Program-made: the position numbers and the translations under genes | Shown: piece by piece, positions 31,447-41,320 of the stretch | Layout of the letters: each line of letters opens with the position of its first letter | Position numbering within the stretch: position 1 is the stretch's first letter | The notes under the pieces: model-generated | What the model saw: only the letters and a program-made list of their open reading frames with translations | The model's database searches: none | Told to the model about the DNA's origin: nothing | Source: Paraperlucidibaca baekdonensis | GTDB lineage: Bacteria > Pseudomonadota > Gammaproteobacteria > Pseudomonadales > Moraxellaceae | DNA length: 64,000 nt | Direction: 5' to 3' | Assembly: GCF_003387535.1 (NCBI RefSeq) | Contig: NZ_QUNR01000001.1 | Location: 186,001-250,000 of the forward strand

Positions 31447-33750
31447 ATGCCATTGACCACCGAGCCGAGCATGCTGGAAATTCTTCGCCGCATCGTTCAG
31501 GAAGTTGACTCCGCTCCAACATTCCAAGCGGCGCTCGACGTGCTCGTGGCCTCGGTGCGCGACACCACCGGCACCGAAGTGTGCTCCGTGTATCTGCTCG
31601 ACGAACGCAATAATCGCCTCGTGCTGATGGCCAACGAAGGCTTCAATCCGCGCTCCATTGGCGTGGTGAGCATGGCCATGGATGAGGGCCTGGTGGGCCT
31701 GTGCGCCAGCCGCGAAGAGCCTATCAACCTGCAAGATGCCGCCAAACACCCGCGCTATCGCTACTTTCCCGAGACCGGCGAGGAGCATTACAACGCCTTT
31801 TTAGGGGTGCCAATCATGCACCGCCGCAAGGTATTGGGCGTGCTGGTAGTGCAACAGTTTGATAACCGCCGCTTTGATGAGGGCGAGGTGGCCTTTATGG
31901 TCACGCTCTCGGCGCAGCTTTCCGGCGTGGTGGCGCATGCCAAAGTGCTGGGCCAGCTTGAGATTGTGAAGGGTTCACGCGCCACGCCAACGCAGGTTTA
32001 TCAAGGCCTCACTGGCGCAGCGGGCGTCACACTTGGTCGCGCCGTGGTGCTCTACCCGCCAGCCGATCTGGACCAAGTGCCTGATCGTGCGGTTGACGAT
32101 GTGGATAGCGAGCTGTTGCTGCTGAAAAACGCGCTCAATACGGTACGCGCCAATGTTCGCGCCCTCGACGAGCGCATGGGCGACAGCTTAATGCCCGAGG
32201 AGCGCGCACTCTTTGATGTGTACTTGCGCATGCTCGATGACAACGCGCTGGGCGGTGAAATTGCCGAGCGCATTGAAGGCGGCAACTGGGCGCAGGGCGC
32301 GCTGCGCGAAGTCATCGATACGCATATGCAAAACTTCGCCATGATGGACGATCCGTATTTGCGCGAACGCATGTCGGATGTGCGCGATCTTGGCCTGCGC
32401 TTATTGGCCCAGCTGCAAGAGCAAGAAAGCGATGAAACCCGCGAGTTCCCCGACAATAGCATCTTGATCGGCGAAGATATCTCCACCGCCATGCTCCTTG
32501 AAGCACCGCTCGATAAAGTCTGCGGCGTGGTCTCAGCCACCGGCGCGGCGAATTCACACATGGCCATTGTGGCAAGAGCACTGGGCATCCCGACCGTGGT
32601 GGGCGTGAGCGATATGCCCATCACCTCGCTCGATGACGCCGAGATGATCGTCGATGGCTATGTTGGCCGCGTTTATGTGCAGCCCTCGCGCGTGCTGCGC
32701 AAACGCTACAAAGACATCATCAAAGAAGAGCAGCAGCTGACTGCCGGCCTCGATGCCTACAAAGACCGTGAAGCGGTCACGCCCGATGGCTTTGCGGTGT
32801 CGCTGTGCGTCAATACTGGCTTGATGGCCGATGTCGCGCGCGCCAAAGAGCGTGGCGCCGAGGGCGTCGGGCTGTATCGCTCAGAAATTCCGTTTATGTT
32901 GCGCGAGCGCTTTCCCGGCGAGGAGGAGCAGCGGCAGATTTATCGTCAGCAGCTAGAAGCCTTTGCACCAAAGCCGGTGACCATGCGTACGCTCGATATT
33001 GGCGGCGATAAAGACCTGCCGTATTTCCCGATTGAGGAAGATAATCCGGCGCTGGGCTGGCGCGGCATTCGCATCACACTCGACCATCCTGAGATTTTCA
33101 TGGTGCAAGTGCGCGCCATGTTAAAGGCCGCTACTGGCCTGAATAACCTGCACATTTTATTGCCCATGGTGACCTCGGTCAGCGAGGTAGAAGACGCCGT
33201 GGCGCTGATTCATCGCGCAGTGGAAGAACTGCAAGAGGAAAATGAGTTTGCCGTGAGCCTGCCGCGTATCGGCGTCATGGTTGAGGTGCCGGCGACCATC
33301 ATCCAAATTGCCGATCTGTGCCGTTTGGTCGACTTTGTCAGCATCGGCTCCAATGACTTAACGCAATACCTGCTTGCCGTGGATCGCAACAACGCTCGCG
33401 TCGCCGACCTTTACTCGCCGTATCATCCGGCGGTGTTGCGCGCGGTGCGCTATGTGGTCAATGAAGTGCATCGCGTCGGCAAGCCGGTGAGTATTTGTGG
33501 CGAGATGGCCGGCGACCCGGGCACCGCCATTTTGCTGATGGCCATGGGCTTCGACACGCTGTCGATGAGCGCCAGCAACCTGCTGAAAGTGCGCAAAGCC
33601 ATTTGCCTAACGCCGATGGCACAGGCGAGAGCCTTGCTCGAGCGGGTGCTGGCTTTCGATAAGCCCGAGGATATTCGCGCCGAAGTGGAAGAAGAACTCA
33701 CGGCGCTGGGCTTGATTGACCTACTACGGCCGAGCACCAGCGCGGCGTAG
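31447..33750 (+). CDS. ptsP: PEP-protein phosphotransferase PtsP (EI-Ntr)
   Basis: First enzyme of the nitrogen-type phosphotransferase relay, taking phosphate from PEP to NPr (767 residues). An N-terminal GAF domain covers about residues 15-165; the phosphohistidine domain contains GAANSHMAIVARALG with the active His at about 371; the C-terminal PEP-binding TIM barrel shows GVGLYRSEIPFMLRERFP, RTLDIGGDKDLPYF and SIGSNDLTQYLLAVDRNN. The ATG at 31447 follows the rppH stop by 4 bases; a TTG upstream would overlap rppH. Confidence 0.96.
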   Translation: MPLTTEPSMLEILRRIVQEVDSAPTFQAALDVLVASVRDTTGTEVCSVYLLDERNNRLVLMANEGFNPRSIGVVSMAMDEGLVGLCASREEPINLQDAAKHPRYRYFPETGEEHYNAFLGVPIMHRRKVLGVLVVQQFDNRRFDEGEVAFMVTLSAQLSGVVAHAKVLGQLEIVKGSRATPTQVYQGLTGAAGVTLGRAVVLYPPADLDQVPDRAVDDVDSELLLLKNALNTVRANVRALDERMGDSLMPEERALFDVYLRMLDDNALGGEIAERIEGGNWAQGALREVIDTHMQNFAMMDDPYLRERMSDVRDLGLRLLAQLQEQESDETREFPDNSILIGEDISTAMLLEAPLDKVCGVVSATGAANSHMAIVARALGIPTVVGVSDMPITSLDDAEMIVDGYVGRVYVQPSRVLRKRYKDIIKEEQQLTAGLDAYKDREAVTPDGFAVSLCVNTGLMADVARAKERGAEGVGLYRSEIPFMLRERFPGEEEQRQIYRQQLEAFAPKPVTMRTLDIGGDKDLPYFPIEEDNPALGWRGIRITLDHPEIFMVQVRAMLKAATGLNNLHILLPMVTSVSEVEDAVALIHRAVEELQEENEFAVSLPRIGVMVEVPATIIQIADLCRLVDFVSIGSNDLTQYLLAVDRNNARVADLYSPYHPAVLRAVRYVVNEVHRVGKPVSICGEMAGDPGTAILLMAMGFDTLSMSASNLLKVRKAICLTPMAQARALLERVLAFDKPEDIRAEVEEELTALGLIDLLRPSTSAA

Positions 33751-33782
33751 CGGCGGAACCTATACACGCACAGTGCTAATGC

Positions 33783-34535
33783 TTACCGATCAATGCCAAA
33801 CTGCAGTCGCTGACCGGTATTAAAATCTTCCTCATGCCAGCTAATGTGCTCGCGGCCAAGTCGCAGCCACGTTGAGTTACGCGTGCCGTAGGCCGATGTG
33901 CGAATACAAATGGGCGATAACGTGCGCTCCATGTCTAGGCCAACGCCGGTATCCGGCAGCTCGGCATCGGCTGCCGGCGACGTATCACTCAATAGCGCCA
34001 ACGCGGCATCGGCTGGCGCAGCCGCATCAGCCCGCTGCTCGGCAACAAAGGTTTGCGCGCCCGCCAGCAAGCGCTGCAATTTCGGCCACGGCGTATTCAC
34101 ACGCGCATTCGACAAGCCATGCCAGCCAGCATCTAGCGCCTGCGCGTGGCCGCGATCATCGACACACCAGAGCTGCTGCGCATCACACAGCAATAAGTTA
34201 AAGCCTGCATAGTCAGATGCTTGCTCGGCAATGCGCGTGGCTGTAATGAAAGCCGACTCGTCGCCGGTTAAAAATTGCGCCACCAGCTCGCCACGACTGC
34301 GCAAGCCACCCTCACGCGTTGGGTCACGATAATTGGTCAATGCGGCAAAGCGCCCTGTGCGGGTTACACCCATCCACGTACCGCCCGCCACCAAGTCGCG
34401 ACCGGCCAACACCTGCGGCGCCTCCAACCAATATTGTGTGGGTGCCGCCGGACGCGCGAGAAACTCATCGCGATTGGCCCACACTTGCAATGGCAAATCG
34501 CTATCAGGCTGCCAGTGGAACGCTAGTAAACACAT
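33783..34535 (-). CDS. NRDE/TANGO2 family protein
   Basis: A 250-residue protein of the NRDE (TANGO2) family, whose biochemical role is debated (links to heme or acyl-CoA handling in eukaryotes). The family start MCLLAF and the WANRDEF motif near residue 20 are present, then GGTWMGVTRTGRFAALTNYRDP. I chose the ATG at 34535 because AGGAAG sits 6 bases upstream of it, while it abuts the ATG two codons earlier; this start also leaves Cys2 as in homologs. It is convergent with ptsP and divergent from lgt. Confidence 0.88.
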   Translation of the reverse strand: MCLLAFHWQPDSDLPLQVWANRDEFLARPAAPTQYWLEAPQVLAGRDLVAGGTWMGVTRTGRFAALTNYRDPTREGGLRSRGELVAQFLTGDESAFITATRIAEQASDYAGFNLLLCDAQQLWCVDDRGHAQALDAGWHGLSNARVNTPWPKLQRLLAGAQTFVAEQRADAAAPADAALALLSDTSPAADAELPDTGVGLDMERTLSPICIRTSAYGTRNSTWLRLGREHISWHEEDFNTGQRLQFGIDR

Positions 34536-34591
34536 GCGCATCTTCCTGTGTAAAAAAGCCGTGCAGATCGTCGCGCGATCAACCGCCACGC

Positions 34592-34620
34592 ATGACCAGA
34601 GCCACTAAGTGTCTTATGAT
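34592..34620 (+). promoter_or_regulatory. candidate promoter of lgt-thyA-folA
   Basis: ATGACC (34592-34597) and TATGAT (34615-34620) are spaced 17 bases, ending 27 bases before the lgt ATG. The -35 box matches consensus at four of six positions. Confidence 0.5.
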
Positions 34621-34647
34621 GCAGGCAGTTTGTAAAAGGATGCGTTC

Positions 34648-35484
34648 ATGCTCACTTACCCGCATATCGACCCAATTGCCCTCAGTCTCGGCCCACTCAA
34701 AGTACATTGGTATGGCCTCATGTATTTGTTTGGCTTTGGCTCGGCTTATTTGCTCGCTTTGTGGCGCGCCAAGCGCATCGGCTGGAGCAATGACCAAGTC
34801 GCTGATCTGATTTTTTATGCGGCCATGGGTGTGATTATTGGTGGCCGCTTGGGCTATGTTTTTTTCTACGGCTTCGATCGTTTCATTAACGATCCGCTCT
34901 GGGCCTTTCGCCTCTGGGAAGGCGGCATGAGCTTTCACGGCGGCTTCTTGGGCGTCTTGGTCGCGGGCTTTTTATTCGCCCGCCGCTACAACACGCCCTG
35001 GCTAGAAATCACCGATTTATTTGCCGTTATTGTGCCACCCGGCCTGATGTTTGGCCGCCTGGGCAATTTTATCGGTGGTGAGCTGTGGGGCCGTCCGGTG
35101 ACCAATCCCGAGCTACCGTGGGGCATGGTATTTCCGCATGTCGATGCGCTCGCGCGTCATCCCTCACAGCTTTATGAAGCGCTATTTGAAGGCTTGCTGC
35201 TGTTTCTGGTGATCTTTATTTTCACGCTTAAACCGCGCCCACGCATGGCCGCCTCGTCGCTATTTCTGATTGGCTACGGCCTCGCGCGCTTCATCATCGA
35301 GTTCTACCGCGAGCCCGACGTCGACCAAGGCTTTGTGCTATTCGACTGGATGACCAAGGGCCAAATGCTCACCGCGCCGATGATCGTGCTCGGCGTGGTG
35401 TTGCTGGCCATTTCCTATCGCAAAAGCAATGTCGCGCGCGTGGCTGAGCAAACACGAGCAGCACAGGCGAAACGGAGCCGCTAA
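34648..35484 (+). CDS. lgt: prolipoprotein diacylglyceryl transferase
   Basis: Inner-membrane enzyme adding diacylglycerol from phosphatidylglycerol to the lipobox Cys of prolipoproteins (278 residues, about 7 helices). Conserved features are [11 protein letters not shown] near residue 20, HGGFLG near residue 98, and [14 protein letters not shown] near residue 139. AAAGGA precedes the ATG. thyA starts two bases after its stop. The Lgt substrates seen in this window include the three predicted lipoproteins. Confidence 0.96.
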   Translation: MLTYPHIDPIALSLGPLKVHWYGLMYLFGFGSAYLLALWRAKRIGWSNDQVADLIFYAAMGVIIGGRLGYVFFYGFDRFINDPLWAFRLWEGGMSFHGGFLGVLVAGFLFARRYNTPWLEITDLFAVIVPPGLMFGRLGNFIGGELWGRPVTNPELPWGMVFPHVDALARHPSQLYEALFEGLLLFLVIFIFTLKPRPRMAASSLFLIGYGLARFIIEFYREPDVDQGFVLFDWMTKGQMLTAPMIVLGVVLLAISYRKSNVARVAEQTRAAQAKRSR

Positions 35485-35486
35485 TC

Positions 35487-36281
35487 ATGCAGCAATACCT
35501 CGACTTACTGGCTCGCGCCCGCCATCAAGGCACGTTTAAAAGCGATCGCACCGGCACCGGCACCTACTCCGTGTTTGGCCATCAAATGCGCTTTAATTTA
35601 GCCGATGGCTTTCCAGTGCTGACCACGAAAAAATTGCACTTGAAGTCCATCATCCATGAGCTGCTGTGGTTTTTGGCCGGCGACACCAATATTGCCTATT
35701 TGAAAGAAAACGGCGTGCGTATTTGGGACGAGTGGGCCGATGAAAACGGCGATCTCGGCCCAGTCTATGGCTATCAATGGCGCTCGTGGCCAGCGCCCGA
35801 TGGCCGCCACATCGACCAAATCAGCCACGTGGTCAATATGATCAAGACCAACCCCGACTCGCGCCGGCTGATTGTTTCCGCATGGAATCCGGCGCTCGTC
35901 GATGACATGGCGCTACCGCCATGCCACGCGCTATTTCAGTTTTACGTGGCCGATGGCAAGCTGTCTTGTCAGCTTTATCAGCGCAGCGCCGATATCTTTT
36001 TGGGCGTGCCGTTTAACATCGCCTCCTATGCCTTACTCACGCTGATGGTCGCGCAAGTCTGTGGCCTGCAAGCCGGCGATTTTGTTTGGACCGGCGGCGA
36101 CTGCCATCTCTACAGCAACCACGTGGAACAGGCCGATACGCAGCTCGCGCGCACGCCAGGTCCACTGCCATCACTGCGCATCAACCCCAATATCACCGAT
36201 CTTTTTGCCTTTCGCTTCGATGACTTCACGCTCGAAGGCTACGAAGCGCAAGCGCATATTGCCGCCAAGGTAGCCGTATGA
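35487..36281 (+). CDS. thyA: thymidylate synthase
   Basis: Converts dUMP to dTMP using 5,10-methylene-THF. The 264 residues equal E. coli ThyA in length; the nucleophile is Cys146 in [12 protein letters not shown], and the folate/dUMP motifs [10 protein letters not shown] and [13 protein letters not shown] are present. Its stop overlaps the folA ATG (ATGA), coupling the two genes whose products regenerate the same folate pool. Confidence 0.97.
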   Translation: MQQYLDLLARARHQGTFKSDRTGTGTYSVFGHQMRFNLADGFPVLTTKKLHLKSIIHELLWFLAGDTNIAYLKENGVRIWDEWADENGDLGPVYGYQWRSWPAPDGRHIDQISHVVNMIKTNPDSRRLIVSAWNPALVDDMALPPCHALFQFYVADGKLSCQLYQRSADIFLGVPFNIASYALLTLMVAQVCGLQAGDFVWTGGDCHLYSNHVEQADTQLARTPGPLPSLRINPNITDLFAFRFDDFTLEGYEAQAHIAAKVAV

Positions 36282-36856
36282 ATCCTGAACTGCTGCGCGG
36301 GGAAGTCCCCGACGACCTGCAAGACTCATTGCCCGATGATGCCGTGCGCGTCTCGCTGATTGTCGCCATGGCCAGCAATCGCTGCATCGGCATTAATAAC
36401 GAGCTGCCGTGGAAGCTGCCGGAGGATCTGAAATACTTCAAGCAGGTCACCAGCGGCAAAGCCATCATCATGGGGCGCACCACGTTTGATTCCTTAGGTC
36501 GGCCACTACCCAATCGCACCAATATCGTCATGACTCGCGATGCGCACTGGGAAGGCCCGATTGGCACGCGCGTCGTGCACTCGCTGGAAGCCGCGTTGGC
36601 GCTGGCCGAAGCCGTGGCGGTGAGTAACTATCAAGATGAAATCGTGGTGATCGGCGGTGCTGAAATCTACGCACAGCTGCTGCCGCAAGTTGACCGGCTC
36701 TACATCACCGAGGTGCATGCTGAGGTGGCCGGCGATGCTTTTTTCCCTGAGGTCGCCGCTACCGACTGGCAAGAGGTGTCGCGACGCGCCTGTCGCGACG
36801 AGACCAGCGGCATGGGCTACGACTTTGTCGTGTATGAGCGCGTGCTCGCCGCCTAA
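36278..36856 (+). CDS. folA: dihydrofolate reductase
   Basis: Reduces dihydrofolate made by ThyA to tetrahydrofolate. The core matches [52 protein letters not shown] and [12 protein letters not shown]. The frame starting at the ATG that overlaps thyA gives 192 residues, about 22 more at the N-terminus than usual DHFRs; an in-frame GTG at 36344 (codon 23) would give a normal-length protein. The ATGA overlap favours the longer form, the family alignment the shorter. Confidence 0.93.
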   Translation: MNPELLRGEVPDDLQDSLPDDAVRVSLIVAMASNRCIGINNELPWKLPEDLKYFKQVTSGKAIIMGRTTFDSLGRPLPNRTNIVMTRDAHWEGPIGTRVVHSLEAALALAEAVAVSNYQDEIVVIGGAEIYAQLLPQVDRLYITEVHAEVAGDAFFPEVAATDWQEVSRRACRDETSGMGYDFVVYERVLAA

Positions 36857-36900
36857 CACATCGCCTTGATGGACCATCGTTGCTAACAGGAGTGGCCGCC

Positions 36901-39042
36901 ATGGCGCACAGAAATACCGAATTTTTAAGCCATGTCGATGCCGCCGTCGATGCCATCATTGCGCGAGTCGGCAAGCGCTTGGTCGTCGGCATGCCGCTCG
37001 GTTTGGGCAAGCCGCCCGAGCTCATCAATGCGCTGTTTGAGCGCGCCAAAGCCGACCCAACGCTGTCGCTGACCATCCTCACCGCGCTCTCGCTAGAGAT
37101 CCCTTCGCCGGGCAAAGGTCTGGAAGCTAGGTTCATGGCGCCGTTTTTAAACCGCGTGTTTGCCGGCGTGCCTGAGCTCTCTTATATGCGCGCACTGCGG
37201 CAAAATACGCTGCCGGCCAATATCGTGGTGTCGGAATTTTTCTTCAAACCTGGCAGCTTTTTAAACCACGCCCATGCCCAGCAGCACTACATCAACAGCA
37301 ATTATTCGCACGCCGCCCGCGACGTCTTTAACAACGGCTGCAATGTCGTCATGCAGGCCATCGCAAAAACCGGCGAAGGCGCCAATGCGCGCTACTCGCT
37401 AAGCTGCAACCCCGACACGGGCCCTGAGTTGCTGGAGCTACTGGAAGCCAGCGATCGCGACTTTATGGTGCTCGGCGTGGTCAATACCGAGCTGCCGTTT
37501 ATGGTCAACGATGCCATCGTTCCGGCATCCACCTTCGACATCATCGTCGACGACGCGGCGTATTACAGCGCGCTATTTTCGACGCCCAAACAGCCAGTGA
37601 CTACGCCCGACTATTGCATCGGGTTGTACGCCAGCAGCCTCATTAAAGATGGTGGCACGCTGCAAATCGGCATCGGCGCACTCGGCGACGCCATTGTCTA
37701 CGCCACGCAATTACGCCATCAGCACAACGCCCGCTACCGTGAGGCGCTCAACGACTTGGGCGCCACCACTCAGCATGGCGAATTGATCGAGCAGGTCGGC
37801 GGCGTTGCGCCCTTTGTCGAGGGCTTATACGCCGCCACCGAAATGTTTGTCGATGGCTTTTTGCACCTCATGGATGCCGGCATTTTAACGCGCGAGGTCT
37901 ATGATTTTTGGGCGCTGCAAGTGCTCATCAATGACCAACGGCTCGACCCAAAAGCCATCGAGCCTGAGGCCTTAGAGGCACTGGAGTCGCTCGGCGTGCG
38001 GGTGATTCGCACGCAAGACTTCCAGCGCTTGCAGCATCATGGCTTTTTTAATGAGGCCACTCGCTACGACAACGGCTATATCATTGCGCCCGATGGCACC
38101 CGCGTGATCGCCAATGTCGCCGAGCCATCCGCGCGTGCGGTGATGGCTGCGCAATGCCTAGGTTCGGCGCTGAAAAATGGCGTGGTGCTGCACGGCGGCT
38201 TCTTTCTCGGCCCGCGCAGCATGTACGAGGCCATCCGCGCCATGAGCCCTGCCGAAAACGCGCGCATTTGCATGACTGGCGTCAATAAGGTCAACCAGCT
38301 CGACCTCAACCCGCGCTTGTATAAAGCCCAGCGCATCCACGCGCGCTTTATGAACACCGGCATCATGGCCACGCTCTCCGGCGCACTGGTCTCCGATGGT
38401 CTCGCCGATGGCCGCGTGATCAGCGGCGTCGGCGGCCAATACAACTTTGTCGCCATGGCGCATCAGCTGCCCACCGGCCGTAGCGTGCTAATGGTCCGCG
38501 CCGTGCGCGAAGGCGATACGCCGACCAGCAATATCGTCATGAATTACGGCCACATCACCATCCCGCGGCATCTGCGCGACGTCGTCATCACCGAATACGG
38601 CATTGCCGATTTGCGCTCAAAATCCGACGCCGACGTCATCAAAGCGCTGCTCAATATCAGTGACTCGCGCTTCCAAGATGGCCTGCTCGCCGAGGCCAAA
38701 GCCAGCGGTAAAATCGCCGCCGACTATGCTATTGCTGAGGCGTATCGCCAGAACTTCCCCGCCACACTCACGGCCAAACTCAGCGCGCATGCCTTGCCGA
38801 GCTTCCCGCTCGGCAGCGACCTAACGCCCGATGAGCTGCGCCTCGGCGCGGCGCTGAAGGCCATGAAAAAGCGCGCCGACGTCACGCCTAAATGGCGCTT
38901 ATTGCTGGCACTACTGCGCTTTAAACCCGCACATATTGAACCAAGTTTAGCGCCGCTGCTCGAGCGCATGGGCTTAGCACAACCCATCACACTCGAAGAT
39001 AAAGTCGCTCAAATGCTCTTGTGTGACGCACTTACGCAATAG
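36901..39042 (+). CDS. acetyl-CoA hydrolase/transferase family protein
   Basis: A 713-residue member of the acetyl-CoA hydrolase/4-hydroxybutyrate CoA-transferase family, longer than classical members (about 430-550) through an N-terminal part and a C-terminal helical tail. Recognisable elements are TLQIGIGALGDAIVYA near residue 260, GGQYNFVAMAHQLPTGRSVLMVRA near residue 510, and NIVMNYGHITIPRHLRDVVITEYGIADLR near residue 545. The acyl group is unknown. ATG 36901 has AGGAG at 8 bases. Gap to the next gene is 122 bases. Confidence 0.82.
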   Translation: MAHRNTEFLSHVDAAVDAIIARVGKRLVVGMPLGLGKPPELINALFERAKADPTLSLTILTALSLEIPSPGKGLEARFMAPFLNRVFAGVPELSYMRALRQNTLPANIVVSEFFFKPGSFLNHAHAQQHYINSNYSHAARDVFNNGCNVVMQAIAKTGEGANARYSLSCNPDTGPELLELLEASDRDFMVLGVVNTELPFMVNDAIVPASTFDIIVDDAAYYSALFSTPKQPVTTPDYCIGLYASSLIKDGGTLQIGIGALGDAIVYATQLRHQHNARYREALNDLGATTQHGELIEQVGGVAPFVEGLYAATEMFVDGFLHLMDAGILTREVYDFWALQVLINDQRLDPKAIEPEALEALESLGVRVIRTQDFQRLQHHGFFNEATRYDNGYIIAPDGTRVIANVAEPSARAVMAAQCLGSALKNGVVLHGGFFLGPRSMYEAIRAMSPAENARICMTGVNKVNQLDLNPRLYKAQRIHARFMNTGIMATLSGALVSDGLADGRVISGVGGQYNFVAMAHQLPTGRSVLMVRAVREGDTPTSNIVMNYGHITIPRHLRDVVITEYGIADLRSKSDADVIKALLNISDSRFQDGLLAEAKASGKIAADYAIAEAYRQNFPATLTAKLSAHALPSFPLGSDLTPDELRLGAALKAMKKRADVTPKWRLLLALLRFKPAHIEPSLAPLLERMGLAQPITLEDKVAQMLLCDALTQ

Positions 39043-39164
39043 CTACAGGTGCAACACAAATATTACAAATCCTTGTATTTGTAGGATAAATGCTACCTGA
39101 GCGTTTTTTATACGCATGCTCGCCTAAAATTAGACTCATCATGAGAGCATGACGAGTCACAGAC

Positions 39165-41204
39165 ATGGACAAGCACTGGCAGCACCCAAGACAGCGCGGG
39201 GCGACACTGATTTTTACGGTGTTGTTCATGATGCTGGCTGTCTTGAGTTTGGCGCTAGTCGTCGACACCGGCCGCTTGTATGTGGAAAAACGCAACCTAC
39301 AGCGCATTGCCGACATTGCCGCCCTTGAGATTGCCTCACGCGGCGGCTGCGCACTCGATACTGCGCAAGACATTGCTGTCGAATCTGCTGCTCGCAACCA
39401 GTTTGTCAGCTCAGAAAGCCAGCGCATCACGGCGCGCTGCGGCTATATTACGGTTGAAAATCAGCTCCGCGTATTTACTGAAAGCGCAAGTGACGACCAG
39501 GCCGTAGAAGCTGAAGTGAGTCGCGACGTACCGGCCAGTCTTATTGTCGGTGGCGCATTTCGCGACCGCATTCGCATGAGTGCGCGTGCAACCGCCCTAA
39601 GTAGCGCGCCCACCACCGTGTTTCGTATTGGCTCCAAACTCATCAACACGAATCCAGCGGCACCGCTGATGTCGCTGGTCAAACTCGTGGGCCTCAATCT
39701 CGACGATACCTTAATCGGTTCCTACGGCGGCCTAGCAAATATTAAAGTCACACCATCTGGCCTGCTTAACGCATTAGGCATTCCGGTCGCGGCCAATATC
39801 ACGGCGGCCGGCCTCAACGAACTGCTGGCGGTCAACACACTGAGCGTAGGTGATGTGCTTGATGCCGTGGTCACCGTAGCTGGCCAAGATGGCTTATTAG
39901 GTGCCAATGTTCAGCTCCTCAATGCCATTGAAGCCGACCTCGGCATTGATGATTTAAAAATTCAGCTGGGCACAGATCCCAGCATCAATAGTACCCCGGG
40001 CTTATTTGCCGTGGTCGACACCGTGAGCTCATCAGCCTCGTCGGCGCTCGATGTTGGCGTTGATGCCTTAGGGCTTGTCACGACGGCGCTGGGCATTGCC
40101 ACCAAAGAGCAGGGCATCAAGCTTGATTTAGGCGGCAATAATATTTTGACCGGCCTGAAAGCCGGTTTGCGCGTGGTCGAGCCACAGTCGATTGGCGTTG
40201 GCGGCGTGGGCACGACCGCCAATAACGCGCAAGTACGGTTAAATATTGACCTCAACACCAACAATGGCTTAACCGGCATTTTGCAGTTGCTCGGCACCAG
40301 CATTAAGTTGCCGATCACCATCGATACCGTTCAAGCCGTGGGCACTGTGACGGAAATTAACTGCCAAGCTAGCCCGCGCACAGCGACTATTCGCGTCGAC
40401 TCTGCTGTCGCCAACGCTTGCCTTGGTAAAATCGCGCCGTCAGCGATGTGGTCAACCAAAGAAGTCTGCGCGAGCTCCTTGCAAGACGAGACCTTTGTGC
40501 GGCTGCTCGGCATCAATATTTTGCGCGGTCAAGTGGAGCTGCCGGTACTCGCCGCCACGCCGGAGTTTGTCACGCTAGAGGTCGGTGAAACCAAATCCAC
40601 ATCGGCCAACACACTGGCGATTGGCACGCTGCTCGGTGACCTACTCGATGAGCTGCTGGATCTTTTAGGCAATAGTGATTTTGCTAGCGAGCCATTGAGC
40701 GAAAGCGACGCCACGCAAATTGCCGATACCTATTTGAGCTTGCCTGAGCTCGCACCTACAGGCTCCGGTGGCGCCTACGATGCTGGCGATTTGAATAAAT
40801 TGCAAAACCGTTTAAACAACGATGGTATCAACTGGGATCGCCCCGCGTTTTTATTTACGGGCAATATGCTGTCGCAATGGCGTAATAGCGTAAACACGGG
40901 CTGCTATAATTTGTTTCCCTTACGCTATCGAACCGACTGCGTGCGTGACAGGCTCATCGATTCCTTGCAAACCGATGCCGCTCCCGGCTTCCTCGGCGCG
41001 CTACTGGGCGGCCTATTTGGCAGCGTGATTAAGCCGTTATTGGGCGCAATTTTATCGCCCATTGTCGACCTGCTCAGCGGCTTACTAAACGGCATCGGCA
41101 GCTTACTGTCGAATATTCTTAGTAATATCGTCGGTGTCGACCTTGGCCGCAGCGATGTCACCTTAGATTCGCTGAGCTGCGGTGCACCTGAGCTGGTGAT
41201 TTGA
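39165..41204 (+). CDS. TadE/TadG-like pilus-associated protein
   Basis: A 679-residue protein beginning with a single hydrophobic helix preceded by basic residues (about 15-35) and followed by VVDTGRLYVEKRNLQRIADIAALEIASRGGC, the pattern of the TadG-type (putative Flp pilus assembly TadE/G-like) N-terminus. The remainder is long, Gly/Leu/Asn-rich, with paired Cys, and probably lies outside the inner membrane. No other tad/flp genes are in the window. The start has only a weak GAG ribosome site. The C-terminus is rich in Leu-Gly repeats (about residues 590-665) of unknown meaning. Confidence 0.75.
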   Translation: MDKHWQHPRQRGATLIFTVLFMMLAVLSLALVVDTGRLYVEKRNLQRIADIAALEIASRGGCALDTAQDIAVESAARNQFVSSESQRITARCGYITVENQLRVFTESASDDQAVEAEVSRDVPASLIVGGAFRDRIRMSARATALSSAPTTVFRIGSKLINTNPAAPLMSLVKLVGLNLDDTLIGSYGGLANIKVTPSGLLNALGIPVAANITAAGLNELLAVNTLSVGDVLDAVVTVAGQDGLLGANVQLLNAIEADLGIDDLKIQLGTDPSINSTPGLFAVVDTVSSSASSALDVGVDALGLVTTALGIATKEQGIKLDLGGNNILTGLKAGLRVVEPQSIGVGGVGTTANNAQVRLNIDLNTNNGLTGILQLLGTSIKLPITIDTVQAVGTVTEINCQASPRTATIRVDSAVANACLGKIAPSAMWSTKEVCASSLQDETFVRLLGINILRGQVELPVLAATPEFVTLEVGETKSTSANTLAIGTLLGDLLDELLDLLGNSDFASEPLSESDATQIADTYLSLPELAPTGSGGAYDAGDLNKLQNRLNNDGINWDRPAFLFTGNMLSQWRNSVNTGCYNLFPLRYRTDCVRDRLIDSLQTDAAPGFLGALLGGLFGSVIKPLLGAILSPIVDLLSGLLNGIGSLLSNILSNIVGVDLGRSDVTLDSLSCGAPELVI

Positions 41205-41284
41205 TGGCAAAGGACTGCTCGCAGATGTAATTTATGTTGTACGACAGCAGCACGAACATAACGACATTGGCGTCGTTTGGCGCT

Positions 41285-41320
41285 AATAAAGTTCCCTCTC
41301 TCACCCCGGAAAACTACAAT
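41285..41320 (+). repeat. degenerate first CRISPR repeat
   Basis: The first repeat differs from consensus only within its first five bases (aataaag against gttgtag: positions 1, 2, 4 and 5), and is perfect from position 6 on. The eroded part would never enter a crRNA because no spacer precedes it, while the 3' TACAAT box needed to start transcription of spacer 1 is kept. It marks this side as the probable old end of the array. Confidence 0.9.

Noticed and set aside
41205-41284. A classical leader with promoter left of the array
   Set aside because: Only a weak 6-pair dyad (41260-41277) and no good -35/-10 pair are present; repeat-internal promoters make an external one unnecessary.
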